Shown: positions 1 through 6,501 of the stretch, piece by piece
Layout of the letters: each line of letters starts with the position of its first letter
How positions within the stretch are numbered: position 1 is the stretch's first letter
DNA from: Pseudomonadota bacterium
GTDB taxonomy: Bacteria > Pseudomonadota > Gammaproteobacteria > UBA6186 > Azoamicaceae
NCBI GenBank assembly: GCA_021848375.1
Contig: JAJZUR010000074.1
Location: 1 to 7,604, forward strand
Length of the DNA stretch: 7,604 nt
Reading direction: 5' to 3'
Program-made: the position numbers and the translations under genes
Notes under the pieces: generated by a model
Told to the model about the DNA's origin: nothing
Database searches by the model: none
Seen by the model: only the letters and a program-made list of their open reading frames with translations

Positions 1-345
1 AATAATAGAAAAAAAATTATGGAGCTTCTGAATATTAATTCAAATGATGTGATTTACGATAATCCTTATTTTCAAAAAAAAACCGAGCGCCAAAAATCTT
101 GCCAAATTGATTATTTGATTCAAACTCGCTTTGATACTCTCTATGTGTGTGAGATAAAATTTTTAAGGGAAACAATTAAAACAGATATTCTTTCAGAAGT
201 GCAGCAAAAAATAGATCGAATTAAAATTCCTCGTCGATTTTCATGTCGACCCGTATTAATTCACGTTAATGGAGTAAGCGAAGAATTAGAGGAAAAAGGA
301 TTTTTTTCAAATATAATTGATTTTAGTAGTTTGCTTGGGGATTAG
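1..345 (+). CDS. C-terminal part of a probable P-loop ATPase with a PD-(D/E)xK-like domain (5' end outside window)
   Basis: The reading frame is open from the first base, without a stop, to TAG at 343-345, so this is the end of a gene that starts upstream. The ATG at 19 lacks a good ribosome binding site and is probably internal. The visible part carries a QIDYLI segment (Asp codon at 109-111), then a beta-strand-like LYVCEIKF (Glu at 151-153, Lys two residues on). This D...ExK arrangement is typical of PD-(D/E)xK nuclease folds, which form the C-terminal domain of many bacterial and archaeal-type AAA ATPases of about 380-480 residues. A second strand-like segment (PVLIHVNGVSE) and a short hydrophobic tail (IIDFSSLL) also fit that family. 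The ATPase domain itself is not visible, so the call rests on the C-terminal motif alone. The function of such proteins is poorly known; they are common in accessory DNA. Homopolymer A runs at 9-16 and 74-82 lie in the frame. Base composition is about 30% GC, well below the central genes. Confidence 0.6.
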   Translation, partial: NNRKKIMELLNINSNDVIYDNPYFQKKTERQKSCQIDYLIQTRFDTLYVCEIKFLRETIKTDILSEVQQKIDRIKIPRRFSCRPVLIHVNGVSEELEEKGFFSNIIDFSSLLGD

Positions 346-399
346 TGCGGTAGATTCGCTGAATGCGAAGGATTATTGTAAAACTGAAGGGGTTAAATA

Positions 400-834
400 A
401 TGAGTGGATTCTTTCTATTTGTAATTATGATATGTGCCATACATATGTGTGGATGGCTTGGAACGACCTTGAAGCTTTTCTTATGCATATTAGCCCTGAG
501 TGTAGTGGTGGGGATTCTAGTAGGGGTATGGAATGGTCTAAATAAATTATGGGAATATATTTGTAAAAATAGAAAAGATTTTCTTAAAGAAGGGATAGCT
601 CTATCTGTAATCGTTGGTATTATTTTTTTTCTTGGTTATAATGCAAAATTTAATACTGCGGGAATACGTTCAGAATCTCAAATAACTGCCGAGCAAATGG
701 CAGAGATGGATAGTATCGCCATTAAAAGTTTTAAAGCCAAAAATTATCCAAAGTTTGAAAAATATACTGATGTTGAAATTCTAGAAATGTTAAATGAAGA
801 AATATTAAAAGACTCCTATAAGATAAATAATTAA
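400..834 (+). CDS. Hypothetical small membrane protein, three predicted transmembrane segments
   Basis: I do not recognise this 144-residue protein. ATG at 400 is preceded by AAGGGG at 387-392 with a 7-nt spacer, a good ribosome binding site. Hydrophobic stretches at about residues 3-20, 25-43 and 65-80 look like membrane segments. The loop between the second and third is basic and aromatic (KLWEYICKNRKDFLK, about 49-63), suggesting a cytoplasmic loop. The C-terminal third (about 81-144) is polar, rich in Lys, Glu and Asn, and probably a small soluble tail. No catalytic motif is seen. It starts 54 bases after the ATPase fragment on the same strand and shares its AT-rich composition, so the two may be co-transcribed and arrived together; that is inference. 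A different-frame ORF at 363-545 overlaps the start but lacks a ribosome binding site. Confidence 0.7.
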   Translation: MSGFFLFVIMICAIHMCGWLGTTLKLFLCILALSVVVGILVGVWNGLNKLWEYICKNRKDFLKEGIALSVIVGIIFFLGYNAKFNTAGIRSESQITAEQMAEMDSIAIKSFKAKNYPKFEKYTDVEILEMLNEEILKDSYKINN

Positions 835-847
835 ATGTCATTGGCAT

Positions 848-901
848 CAGATCTTTAGCGTTAGAACGAAATTAATATAAAAATCTAACGCTAAAGATCT
901 G
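848..901. repeat. Perfect 18-bp inverted repeat with 18-nt AT-rich spacer
   Basis: The left arm at 848-865 (CAGATCTTTAGCGTTAGA) and the right arm at 884-901 are exact reverse complements, separated by 18 mostly A/T bases (866-883). Pairing stops sharply at both outer ends. The repeat lies in the 88-base gap between the stop of the small membrane gene and the CCA end of the convergent tRNA-Phe gene. It could act as a two-way transcription barrier. It lacks a T-tract after the stem on either strand, though, so it is not a standard intrinsic terminator. A palindromic repeat family (REP or MITE type) or the remains of a mobile element are alternatives. No further copy of the arms was noticed in this window. 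Confidence 0.85.
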
Positions 902-922
902 CCCCCGCTCTCTTGAGAAAAA

Positions 923-998
923 TGGTGGCCAGAGAGGGAATTGAACCCCCGACACAAGGATTTTCAGTCCCTTGCTCTACCGACTGAGCTATCTGGCC
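923..998 (-). tRNA. tRNA-Phe (anticodon GAA)
   Basis: Read on the minus strand this is a complete 76-nt tRNA with an encoded CCA end. The acceptor stem pairs perfectly (GGCCAGA with TCTGGCC). The D stem is GCTC/GAGC, and the anticodon stem AGGGA/TCCTT closes the 7-nt loop CTGAAAA, with GAA at 963-965. The T stem GGGGG/CCCTC contains one G-U pair and closes the loop TTCAATT. The sequence strongly resembles enterobacterial tRNA-Phe. The gene begins 82 nt after the yggX stop and could be read from the mutY-yggX transcript, but a promoter candidate lies just upstream. Its 3' end faces the AT-rich accessory stretch at the left of the window, the orientation expected if it served as an integration site. 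Confidence 0.97.
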
Positions 999-1014
999 GA
1001 TGAAGAAAGAACGT

Positions 1015-1044
1015 ATTTAACCGCACTTTGTCCTGGCTCGTCAA
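1015..1044 (-). promoter_or_regulatory. Candidate sigma70 promoter for tRNA-Phe
   Basis: On the minus strand, TTGACG (1044-1039, 5 of 6 consensus matches) is followed after 18 bases by TTAAAT (1020-1015, 4 of 6). Transcription would start near 1008, giving a leader of about 9 nt before the mature tRNA 5' end at 998. This would give the tRNA a supply independent of the yggX operon. It is a pattern match only. Confidence 0.45.
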
Positions 1045-1080
1045 GGATGGGGTGGAAACAATGTATGTTTGTTAAATTAG

Positions 1081-1353
1081 TTATTGTGTAGGCGCTACGT
1101 ATCCTGCAGGGGGAGCGCTGCCCTCCCCAAACAAAAACTTTTCCATTTCCAACGCTAAATATTGGCGATTTTTGAGTTCTGCCATGTTTAAGCGTTGTTC
1201 GTTGATGAGTAAGGTTTGATGGCGTAGCCAAAGCTGCCAGGCTTCTTTGGAGATTTCTTTATAGATGCGTTCACCTAAAAGGCCTGGATAGGGAGGGTTC
1301 GCTAATCCTTCGGCATTTTTTTTAAGCTTCGCACAAAATACTTGACGTGACAT
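1081..1353 (-). CDS. yggX: Fe(2+)-trafficking protein YggX
   Basis: This 90-residue protein matches the YggX family (E. coli protein 91 residues) along its whole length. It begins MSRQVFC with the conserved Cys7, followed by the YPG.LGERIY segment (about residues 22-31), the ISKEAW.LW.RHQT.LINE.RLNM block (about 34-57) and the C-terminal FLFGEG..PAGY. In enterobacteria YggX is a cytoplasmic protein that limits oxidative damage to iron-sulfur proteins and DNA, probably by handling labile iron. ATG at 1353 is preceded by AAGGA (1363-1367) with a 9-nt spacer; this site lies inside the 3' end of mutY. The two genes overlap by 32 bases in different frames, so translation is probably coupled. The partnership makes sense because MutY carries an oxygen-sensitive 4Fe-4S cluster. 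Confidence 0.97.
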   Translation of the reverse strand: MSRQVFCAKLKKNAEGLANPPYPGLLGERIYKEISKEAWQLWLRHQTLLINEQRLNMAELKNRQYLALEMEKFLFGEGSAPPAGYVAPTQ

Positions 1354-2401
1354 TTCGTTCTTTCCTTAATCGTAATAACAATCGTTTAACGGGGGCTGGG
1401 ACTCCGAGTTTACCCGTTTTTTGCAGTGAGATCCATTGCAGAGTGGCGGATGATGCGGATTTTTGTTGGTGAGCGCGTAACTGGCAGACGATCGGTTGAA
1501 TGTCCAAATGAAAATGCGTAAAAGTATGGCGAAAAATTTCTCTGAATTGTATATGGGTAATTCGTAAATGAAGATGATTTTGACACCACGTTGTTATATC
1601 GGTATCAATAGGACATTCTGGCAGGCTGAACAGTCCTCCCCATATTCCCTTTAGGGGTCGTTTTTCCAGTAGAATGGTTTGAGATTTAAGATTTAAAATC
1701 ATCAGCAAAGTAATGGCGCGGATAGGCTTCTCTGTTTTAGGGCGGCTGCCGGGAAATTCAGCGATACGATTCAATTTTTTTGCTTTACAGGTTTTTGCAA
1801 CGGGACACAAGTTGCATTTGGGTTTAGAGCGTGTACAAAGCGTTGCACCGAGATCCATGATGGCTTGGGTATAATGATGTGGGCGATTTTTTGGCGTTGT
1901 TTGTTCGCTTAATTGCCATAGAGTTTCAAGTGTTTTGGGATCATTTCCCCACCCTTTCACCGCAAAATGACGCGACAATACCCGTTTGACATTACCGTCT
2001 AGAATGGGATGGCGTTGTTGACAGCTAATAGAGAGAATGGCGCCTGCAGTTGATCGTCCAATTCCAGGTAAAGCAAGTACTGCTTCAAATTGGGTCGGAA
2101 ATTTTCCTTTATAGTCGGTTGCGATTATCTGAGCTGCGTGGTGTAAATTTTTTGCCCGTGCATAATATCCAAGACCTGCCCAATATTGATTCACTTCATC
2201 TAACGATGCGTTGGCTAATGCCGAAATAGTCGGAAAACGGCGCATGAATTTTTGAAAATAGGGGATAACGGTTGTGACCTGGGTTTGTTGTAGCATGATT
2301 TCGGAGATCCAAACTCGATAAGGGGTTGGATTCTGTTGCCAAGGGAGATCATGCCGACCCTCTTTATCAAACCAAGCTAATATTTTGTCTGCAAAAGACA
2401 T
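1322..2401 (-). CDS. mutY: Adenine DNA glycosylase MutY
   Basis: MutY removes adenine mispaired with 8-oxoguanine, preventing G:C to T:A transversions. The 359-residue protein (E. coli 350) has every expected element. The catalytic Glu is at about 34 in SEIMLQQTQV, and Tyr79 lies in GLGYYARAKN. The helix-hairpin-helix is LPGIGRSTA (111-119), with the catalytic Asp at 135 in ILDGNVKR. The 4Fe-4S ligands are Cys189, 196, 199 and 205 (C-x6-C-x2-C-x5-C). A C-terminal NUDIX-like 8-oxoguanine recognition domain (about 228-345) includes the FRHTFTHFHL segment; the Phe-Ser-His motif of well-studied MutY is Phe-Thr-His (294-296) here, a mild change. The ATG overlaps the stop of the upstream asmA-like gene by one base and has no recognisable Shine-Dalgarno, so translation likely depends on reinitiation. 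Its 3' end overlaps yggX. Confidence 0.97.
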   Translation of the reverse strand: MSFADKILAWFDKEGRHDLPWQQNPTPYRVWISEIMLQQTQVTTVIPYFQKFMRRFPTISALANASLDEVNQYWAGLGYYARAKNLHHAAQIIATDYKGKFPTQFEAVLALPGIGRSTAGAILSISCQQRHPILDGNVKRVLSRHFAVKGWGNDPKTLETLWQLSEQTTPKNRPHHYTQAIMDLGATLCTRSKPKCNLCPVAKTCKAKKLNRIAEFPGSRPKTEKPIRAITLLMILNLKSQTILLEKRPLKGIWGGLFSLPECPIDTDITTWCQNHLHLRITHIQFREIFRHTFTHFHLDIQPIVCQLRAHQQKSASSATLQWISLQKTGKLGVPAPVKRLLLRLRKERNVTSSILCEA

Positions 2402-2403
2402 TA
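2399..2403 (-). promoter_or_regulatory. TAATG stop-start junction coupling asmA-like gene 1 to mutY
   Basis: On the minus strand the TAA stop of the asmA-like gene and the ATG of mutY share one A. The roughly 20 bases before the ATG are pyrimidine and A/T rich (…GGTTTTCCTTA) and contain no AGGA or GGAG element. This points to termination-reinitiation as the main way mutY is translated. Confidence 0.7.
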
Positions 2404-4293
2404 AGGAAAACCGAATAATTTTTCTAAGTTATTATCTTTGGGTATTTCTATGGGCTCTTTATGCACTAATTTAATGGCGCCCTCAGCATAGCGACCCAGT
2501 TCTGGACTCACCGATAGCTGATTGAAGGGACCTTTCACATGGATCGATAACGGCGTTTCTTTTAAAAAGTTTTTGATAATAGGTTCCAAAGTAGAAATTT
2601 CGTTATTATTTAAGAGCGCGTCTGCTTGATATTCTAAGTCTTTGTGTATGAAATCAACGGAGCCCTTACCATTGATGATGTAGTCAGGATGTATTAATTT
2701 GAAATCAGTGGTACTGAGCTTGCCATTTTTGAGGATGAGATTGGTTTCGATCAACCGAAAAGGGGTTGCTAATTGCTGATAATTGATAGCTTGCTGTTTC
2801 CATTCCCCTAATTCGGCCGTCAGAATGGCGGCAATGTTGATGGACTGTTTTGTGACTAATTTATTGGTGAGCTCGGTAACCGTTGCTTGCGCATGTTGTA
2901 GTAAAATAGGCAATGCGATACCCCGTAGCTTCCCATTCATTAGGGTAATATGAGCGTCGCCGGAGAGATTTGTTAAACATTCATCGAGGGTTGCGCCTTG
3001 CGTATTAAGAGAGATTTTGGTTTGCGTTCGGCCACTGATTTTATCTTTTTCGCCAAAAAAGCTGAGTAGTTCGTTAATATCATAGGTATCGATTTGATCA
3101 GTTAACGTGATTTCTGGAATATGATTGCGGATATCGATTTGTAATCCCGCCAGATGCTGACTATTGATAAATTTCCCTTGCAGTTGCGTAAATTGATAAA
3201 TGCCGTCTTTTGCTTCCAAAAACGTTTTAATTTCTGAGACGGGGATGAGTCCGATACGCAGATCGCTTGCTTGAAAATTGCCGTTTAAACTAAAAGTTTG
3301 CCAGGTATTTCCCTGAACATTCGTTTTGAAAGCGCCTTCCAATGAGCCGCCATTATCAAGCGATAGGTGGAAAGAGGCAACGTCTAAAAATGGATATTGA
3401 TACTTAAAAGCGCTTTTTAAATCAACCGTTCTCGGTAATAATGGATGATTGGGTAAATTGAGTAGTCCGAGCCAACGTTCTAAGCTTAAATTTATGGTGG
3501 CCAACTTTCCTTCAATAATAGGAAAATTTTTAAATTGTTGGAGATGGAGCTCGCCAGTTAATATAGTGGTTGGCAATTCTTGAATATCCGCGATTAATTC
3601 CAAATCTTGGAGATCCAGCTGCTGCGCGGTCTTATCTAAACACCATTCGGAGCGAAATGAGATATTGCCGGATTGTTTGTGTGTGATATCTTCGTAGTGA
3701 AAGCTTGTATTGATTGGAACCAATCGTCCACTGAGGCCCCATGGCAATTTTTGTGCGGCTACTTTTAGATCTTTGATTAGCCAATTTTGATGGGTCCGTG
3801 CATCTTGCCAATGTAAGGTTGTCCCTTCAATAGTGACATTATAAGGCAGAAAAAAAGAACTGGAAATACGCGGTGCAAATTGTTTTTCTAAGAGTGCTTT
3901 TTGCAGATCATCCCAATTTGCTTGGCCAATGACGTTGCGATTCAGATTAACCATGAGATCTTGTAATTTTAGATTCACTAATAATTTAAATGAAAGCAAT
4001 GACCAAAGCTCTGGGCTTACGGTAGCTTTTTTAATGGTTAAAAAAGCATTTGAAAAGGTTGGCGCGTTACTGAGCGAGAGATCATAAATTTCGAGCGATA
4101 AATTTGGGGTAAAGTGCCAAAAAATAGGCCCTTTAATGGTCAATATACGCCCGGTATTGCTGGCAATTTGTTTTTCGATAAAGCCTTTAAATTGATTGGG
4201 ATCCACCAAGGTAATGATCCCGACCATGGCAATAGATCCAGCTAGGATGAGTGCAGTCAATATTTTTAAAAGGCGTTTAACAAGTTTCTTCAC
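2401..4293 (-). CDS. AsmA family protein (asmA-like gene 1)
   Basis: This 630-residue protein (E. coli AsmA 617) has a basic N-terminus and a single hydrophobic anchor (about residues 9-30), so most of it should lie in the periplasm. The family hallmark LVDPNQFKGFIE and IKGP..WHF..LSLEI (about 29-70) follows directly. A C-terminal AsmA repeat region contains LSGDAHITLMNGKLRGIALP (about 443-462) and FLKETPLSIHVKG, the latter closely like the end of E. coli AsmA. AsmA-like proteins form elongated beta-rich bridges implicated in lipid transport to, and homeostasis of, the outer membrane. The start is GTG at 4293, chosen because AGGG (4300-4303) sits 6 nt upstream and the signal anchor follows at once. 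The leader is only 19 nt after the CCA of tRNA-Gly, so the gene probably shares a transcript with that tRNA. It is paralogous to the next AsmA gene upstream. Confidence 0.9.
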   Translation of the reverse strand: MKKLVKRLLKILTALILAGSIAMVGIITLVDPNQFKGFIEKQIASNTGRILTIKGPIFWHFTPNLSLEIYDLSLSNAPTFSNAFLTIKKATVSPELWSLLSFKLLVNLKLQDLMVNLNRNVIGQANWDDLQKALLEKQFAPRISSSFFLPYNVTIEGTTLHWQDARTHQNWLIKDLKVAAQKLPWGLSGRLVPINTSFHYEDITHKQSGNISFRSEWCLDKTAQQLDLQDLELIADIQELPTTILTGELHLQQFKNFPIIEGKLATINLSLERWLGLLNLPNHPLLPRTVDLKSAFKYQYPFLDVASFHLSLDNGGSLEGAFKTNVQGNTWQTFSLNGNFQASDLRIGLIPVSEIKTFLEAKDGIYQFTQLQGKFINSQHLAGLQIDIRNHIPEITLTDQIDTYDINELLSFFGEKDKISGRTQTKISLNTQGATLDECLTNLSGDAHITLMNGKLRGIALPILLQHAQATVTELTNKLVTKQSINIAAILTAELGEWKQQAINYQQLATPFRLIETNLILKNGKLSTTDFKLIHPDYIINGKGSVDFIHKDLEYQADALLNNNEISTLEPIIKNFLKETPLSIHVKGPFNQLSVSPELGRYAEGAIKLVHKEPIEIPKDNNLEKLFGFP

Positions 4294-4312
4294 GCGACAC
4301 CCTATAGTAATG

Positions 4313-4386
4313 TGGAGCGGGTGATGGGAATCGAACCCACGCTACCAGCATGGGAAGCTGGAGTACTACCATTGTACGACACCCGC
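4313..4386 (-). tRNA. tRNA-Gly (anticodon CCC)
   Basis: A complete 74-nt tRNA on the minus strand with encoded CCA. The acceptor stem is GCGGGTG/CACCCGC with discriminator T, and the D stem is GTAC/GTAC. The anticodon stem CCAGC/GCTGG closes the loop TTCCCAT, whose anticodon CCC is complementary to 4352-4354. The T stem GTGGG/CCCAT has one G-U pair and the loop TTCGATT. It reads GGG glycine codons. It sits 78 nt after the asmA-like gene 2 stop and 19 nt before the start of asmA-like gene 1, so it is embedded in the operon. The spacer upstream contains a promoter candidate. Confidence 0.97.
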
Positions 4387-4396
4387 AGCATCCCAC

Positions 4397-4425
4397 AGTC
4401 TATCTTAAGACCATCTTAATGTAAA
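4397..4425 (-). promoter_or_regulatory. Candidate sigma70 promoter for tRNA-Gly and the downstream asmA1-mutY-yggX genes
   Basis: Minus-strand TTTACA (4425-4420, 5 of 6) and TAGACT (4402-4397, 4 of 6) are separated by 17 bases. The predicted start lies a few bases before the mature tRNA 5' end at 4386, as is usual for tRNA promoters. Because only 19 nt separate the tRNA from asmA-like gene 1, and no terminator is visible there, this promoter could also feed the asmA1-mutY-yggX genes. The evidence is a pattern match only. Confidence 0.4.
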
Positions 4426-4464
4426 ACGTTCAACTATGTTTATGAAGGAAACTAAATAAGTTCC

Positions 4465-6411
4465 TCATAATCCCGGTATTAATTGTTGTATCACTTTGCC
4501 AACCGGTTGATCCACCGCATTGTTCAGCGTGTTATTGATTAAGGTTTTAACGACTTCCTTACTGGCAATTTGCATAGCGCCATTCAAGTAAGTTTTCATA
4601 TCGGGTCTTATGGACGGATCGTTTATATTTCCTTGGATGGAAACCGAGAGAGGTGTTTGTAATAAATAATTTGCGATTTGATTGTTAGTGACGGCAGGTT
4701 TATTTAGCAATAAAGAGGCTTGATATTGGATGGTATCATTGACTAAATTCAGGGTTCCGTTACCTTTGATACTATAGTCGGGATGTGTGACGGCCAAATC
4801 TGAATTTTTTACGATCCCACCATTAATGGTGGCGCTTGCCGTTATTGAATTAAAGGGAGTAAACGCGCCGGTTGTAGGGCTACTTTTCCATTTACCGAGT
4901 TCACCAGTGACGATCGCGTCTAAACTGGTTGCTAACTTTTGCGCAACGTTGCTGACCAAACTTTCAACAGAAACCTGGGTGTTTTTCAAAAGGTTAATAA
5001 GATCAAATCCAATGAATTTCCCATTCATCATCTCAACATTAGCATTGCCGGAGAGATTACGCTTCCATTCGTCACTAGAGCGGCCGGCTGTTGTCAGATT
5101 GAGGCTCACTTTAGTTTGTCCTTCTATTTTATTTTTAATGCCAAACAAGGCTAATAATTGGCTGATTTCAAAGCCTTGACCTTTTTGAGTGAGTGTAAAT
5201 TTAGGGTTATTCCCTCGAAGATCGATTTGAATGCTGGCAGTTTGTTGACTGTTGATCACTTTAACTTCAATGGGATTAATATTGATAAGGTTATTTTGTG
5301 TATTGAATGTTGCATTCATCGCATCCATTTTTATTCTTCCGAGCAATAATTGTTTGCCTTCGATATTGCCATTTAAGGTTAAATTATGATTCAACCCGCC
5401 TGCGGTTAAGTTCCCTTGTAAAACTCCATTATCTTTGGCATCAATTTTGAAGGCTTTTAAAGTAAGCGTTTGATCTTTAAAAGTAAAGGAAGCGTTGATG
5501 TCCAATTTAGCAGGTAGCACCGGATTATCACTCATTCCAAAATTTTGTAAACATGATCGCAAATCGAGATTTTGAGATTCGAGTTTTCCTTGAATGTTTG
5601 GGTTTTGCTGATAATTTGCAACAGTGACAAACCCCGCTAAGTTTGCAATTTCGCCACTGGGCAAAGTAAACGAAAGATCGATTTTCTGTAAGTCAATATC
5701 ATTTTCATTCAAATTTAAAGATAGTTTACCCAAAAATGTTCCAAGATCGCCTGAATTAGGTTTATTTAAATTAGCCAAGTGAAAGCCAAATGAGATAGGA
5801 TTTGAACTTCCAATTGCGCTTTCAAAAATATGATCGGCAGTTAAATTGACTTGATCAAATCGGTAATTTTTATTTAATTTTGCATCACGGTAAGTAATTT
5901 CACCATTTTGAATACGAATGCCATCTAGGAGAATGCGGATGGATGGGGCAATTGAAGCATTATTGGGATTATGAGAGGCTGGCTCTGTAGCCGAGGTTTT
6001 TGCGGCAGTTAAGCGTTGTTGAAGTACTTCCCAATTAGCAGCGCCTTTTGCATTCCGTTCTAAGGCAAGTTTCATGTCTTGCAAGCTAAGGTTTAACAAC
6101 ACTTTTTTGGTCAGCAAAGGTAATAATGCACACTTTATACCAATCGTTTTGGCGGACAGCATGGGGTTATTGGAGGGAGCAGGATTTTCTAAAATGACAT
6201 CGTTTAATTCCAAGGATAATATGGGGTACCAGTGCCAAGTCAGAGGACCTTTAATGGATAACGCTTGACCAGTATGATCTAAAACCGCCGTTTCAATGGT
6301 GCCTTTAAATTGGTTAGGATCTACAAAATTGACAATGACAACGGTTGCGACAATGATTAAAATGATAATGCTCAGGAAAATTTGGATCAAACGTTTAAAA
6401 AGTTTAGCCAT
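4465..6411 (-). CDS. AsmA family protein (asmA-like gene 2)
   Basis: This 648-residue AsmA homologue has a basic N-terminus and a strong hydrophobic anchor (about residues 9-29), followed by FVDPNQFKGTIE and IKGPLTWHWYP.LSLELNDV. A long periplasmic part is rich in alternating polar and hydrophobic strands. The C-terminal AsmA block LSGNANVEMMNGKFIGFDL (about 452-470) is followed by LLQTPLSVSIQGNIND. ATG at 6411 is well supported: GGAGG (6419-6423) lies 7 nt upstream. The stop is TGA at 4465-4467. The N-terminal 120 residues and C-terminal 200 residues are clearly similar to asmA-like gene 1; the middles are more diverged. Like its paralogue it is expected to be an inner-membrane-anchored factor for outer-membrane lipid homeostasis. 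It is the first gene of the minus-strand cluster and diverges from the esterase. Confidence 0.9.
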   Translation of the reverse strand: MAKLFKRLIQIFLSIIILIIVATVVIVNFVDPNQFKGTIETAVLDHTGQALSIKGPLTWHWYPILSLELNDVILENPAPSNNPMLSAKTIGIKCALLPLLTKKVLLNLSLQDMKLALERNAKGAANWEVLQQRLTAAKTSATEPASHNPNNASIAPSIRILLDGIRIQNGEITYRDAKLNKNYRFDQVNLTADHIFESAIGSSNPISFGFHLANLNKPNSGDLGTFLGKLSLNLNENDIDLQKIDLSFTLPSGEIANLAGFVTVANYQQNPNIQGKLESQNLDLRSCLQNFGMSDNPVLPAKLDINASFTFKDQTLTLKAFKIDAKDNGVLQGNLTAGGLNHNLTLNGNIEGKQLLLGRIKMDAMNATFNTQNNLININPIEVKVINSQQTASIQIDLRGNNPKFTLTQKGQGFEISQLLALFGIKNKIEGQTKVSLNLTTAGRSSDEWKRNLSGNANVEMMNGKFIGFDLINLLKNTQVSVESLVSNVAQKLATSLDAIVTGELGKWKSSPTTGAFTPFNSITASATINGGIVKNSDLAVTHPDYSIKGNGTLNLVNDTIQYQASLLLNKPAVTNNQIANYLLQTPLSVSIQGNINDPSIRPDMKTYLNGAMQIASKEVVKTLINNTLNNAVDQPVGKVIQQLIPGL

Positions 6412-6429
6412 CGTTAAGCCTCCATTCTT

Positions 6430-6442
6430 TTAGCAATGCTAA
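6430..6442. promoter_or_regulatory. 13-bp palindrome (possible operator) at the predicted asmA2 start site
   Basis: TTAGCA and TGCTAA flank a single central base, giving a two-fold symmetric 6-1-6 site. It lies between the asmA2 -10 candidate (6448-6453) and its Shine-Dalgarno (6419-6423), covering the expected transcription start near 6441. That is a classic position for repressor binding. The site is too short to have real terminator strength. No binding protein is identified. Confidence 0.4.
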
Positions 6443-6447
6443 GTTAA

Positions 6448-6456
6448 ATAATACCA
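6448..6456 (-). promoter_or_regulatory. Candidate extended -10 promoter for asmA-like gene 2
   Basis: Minus-strand TGG followed by TATTAT (5 of 6 matches to TATAAT) at 6456-6448 forms an extended -10 element. No convincing -35 hexamer lies 16-18 bases upstream, which is acceptable for extended -10 promoters. It would give a leader of about 30 nt to the ATG at 6411. Confidence 0.45.
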
Positions 6457-6467
6457 TATTTTTGGGT

Positions 6468-6501
6468 AGAAAGCATCTCCTAGACGCAGTGGCTGCTTTC
6501 T
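6468..6501. repeat. 8-bp inverted repeat in the divergent asmA2-esterase spacer
   Basis: AGAAAGCA at 6468-6475 and TGCTTTCT at 6494-6501 pair perfectly across an 18-nt spacer. On the + strand a T-rich tract (6511-6528) follows nine bases later, just before the esterase start. It may be a leader hairpin or a regulator site; chance is also possible for a repeat of this length. Confidence 0.5.

Noticed and set aside
9..82. A-runs of 8 and 9 bases in the ATPase fragment as phase-variation tracts
   Set aside because: Such runs are expected in DNA this AT rich and code for ordinary Lys-rich sequence; nothing shows length variation.
363..545. 60-residue ORF on the + strand
   Set aside because: It has no ribosome binding site and overlaps the better supported membrane protein in another frame.
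1019..1029. AAGTGCGGT, the Haemophilus DNA uptake core, on the minus strand
   Set aside because: There is one exact copy, with one near match at 344-352. Pasteurellaceae would show several per window and the genes do not suggest that family, so chance is likely; part of it lies in the tRNA-Phe promoter spacer.
989..1231. Minus-strand ORF of 80 residues
   Set aside because: It overlaps both tRNA-Phe and yggX and resembles no protein.
4440..4467. Small stem-loop (GAGGAA/TTCCTT) after the asmA-like gene 2 stop, as a terminator
   Set aside because: The stem is six base pairs with a wobble, is A/T rich and has no T-run after it, so it is too weak to call.
4787..5349. Three + strand ORFs antisense to asmA-like gene 2
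   Set aside because: They have no conserved motifs and mirror the AsmA coding frame; the sense protein is clearly real.
6074..6268. 64-residue + strand ORF antisense to asmA-like gene 2
   Set aside because: It is a shadow of the AsmA N-terminal region with no supporting signals.
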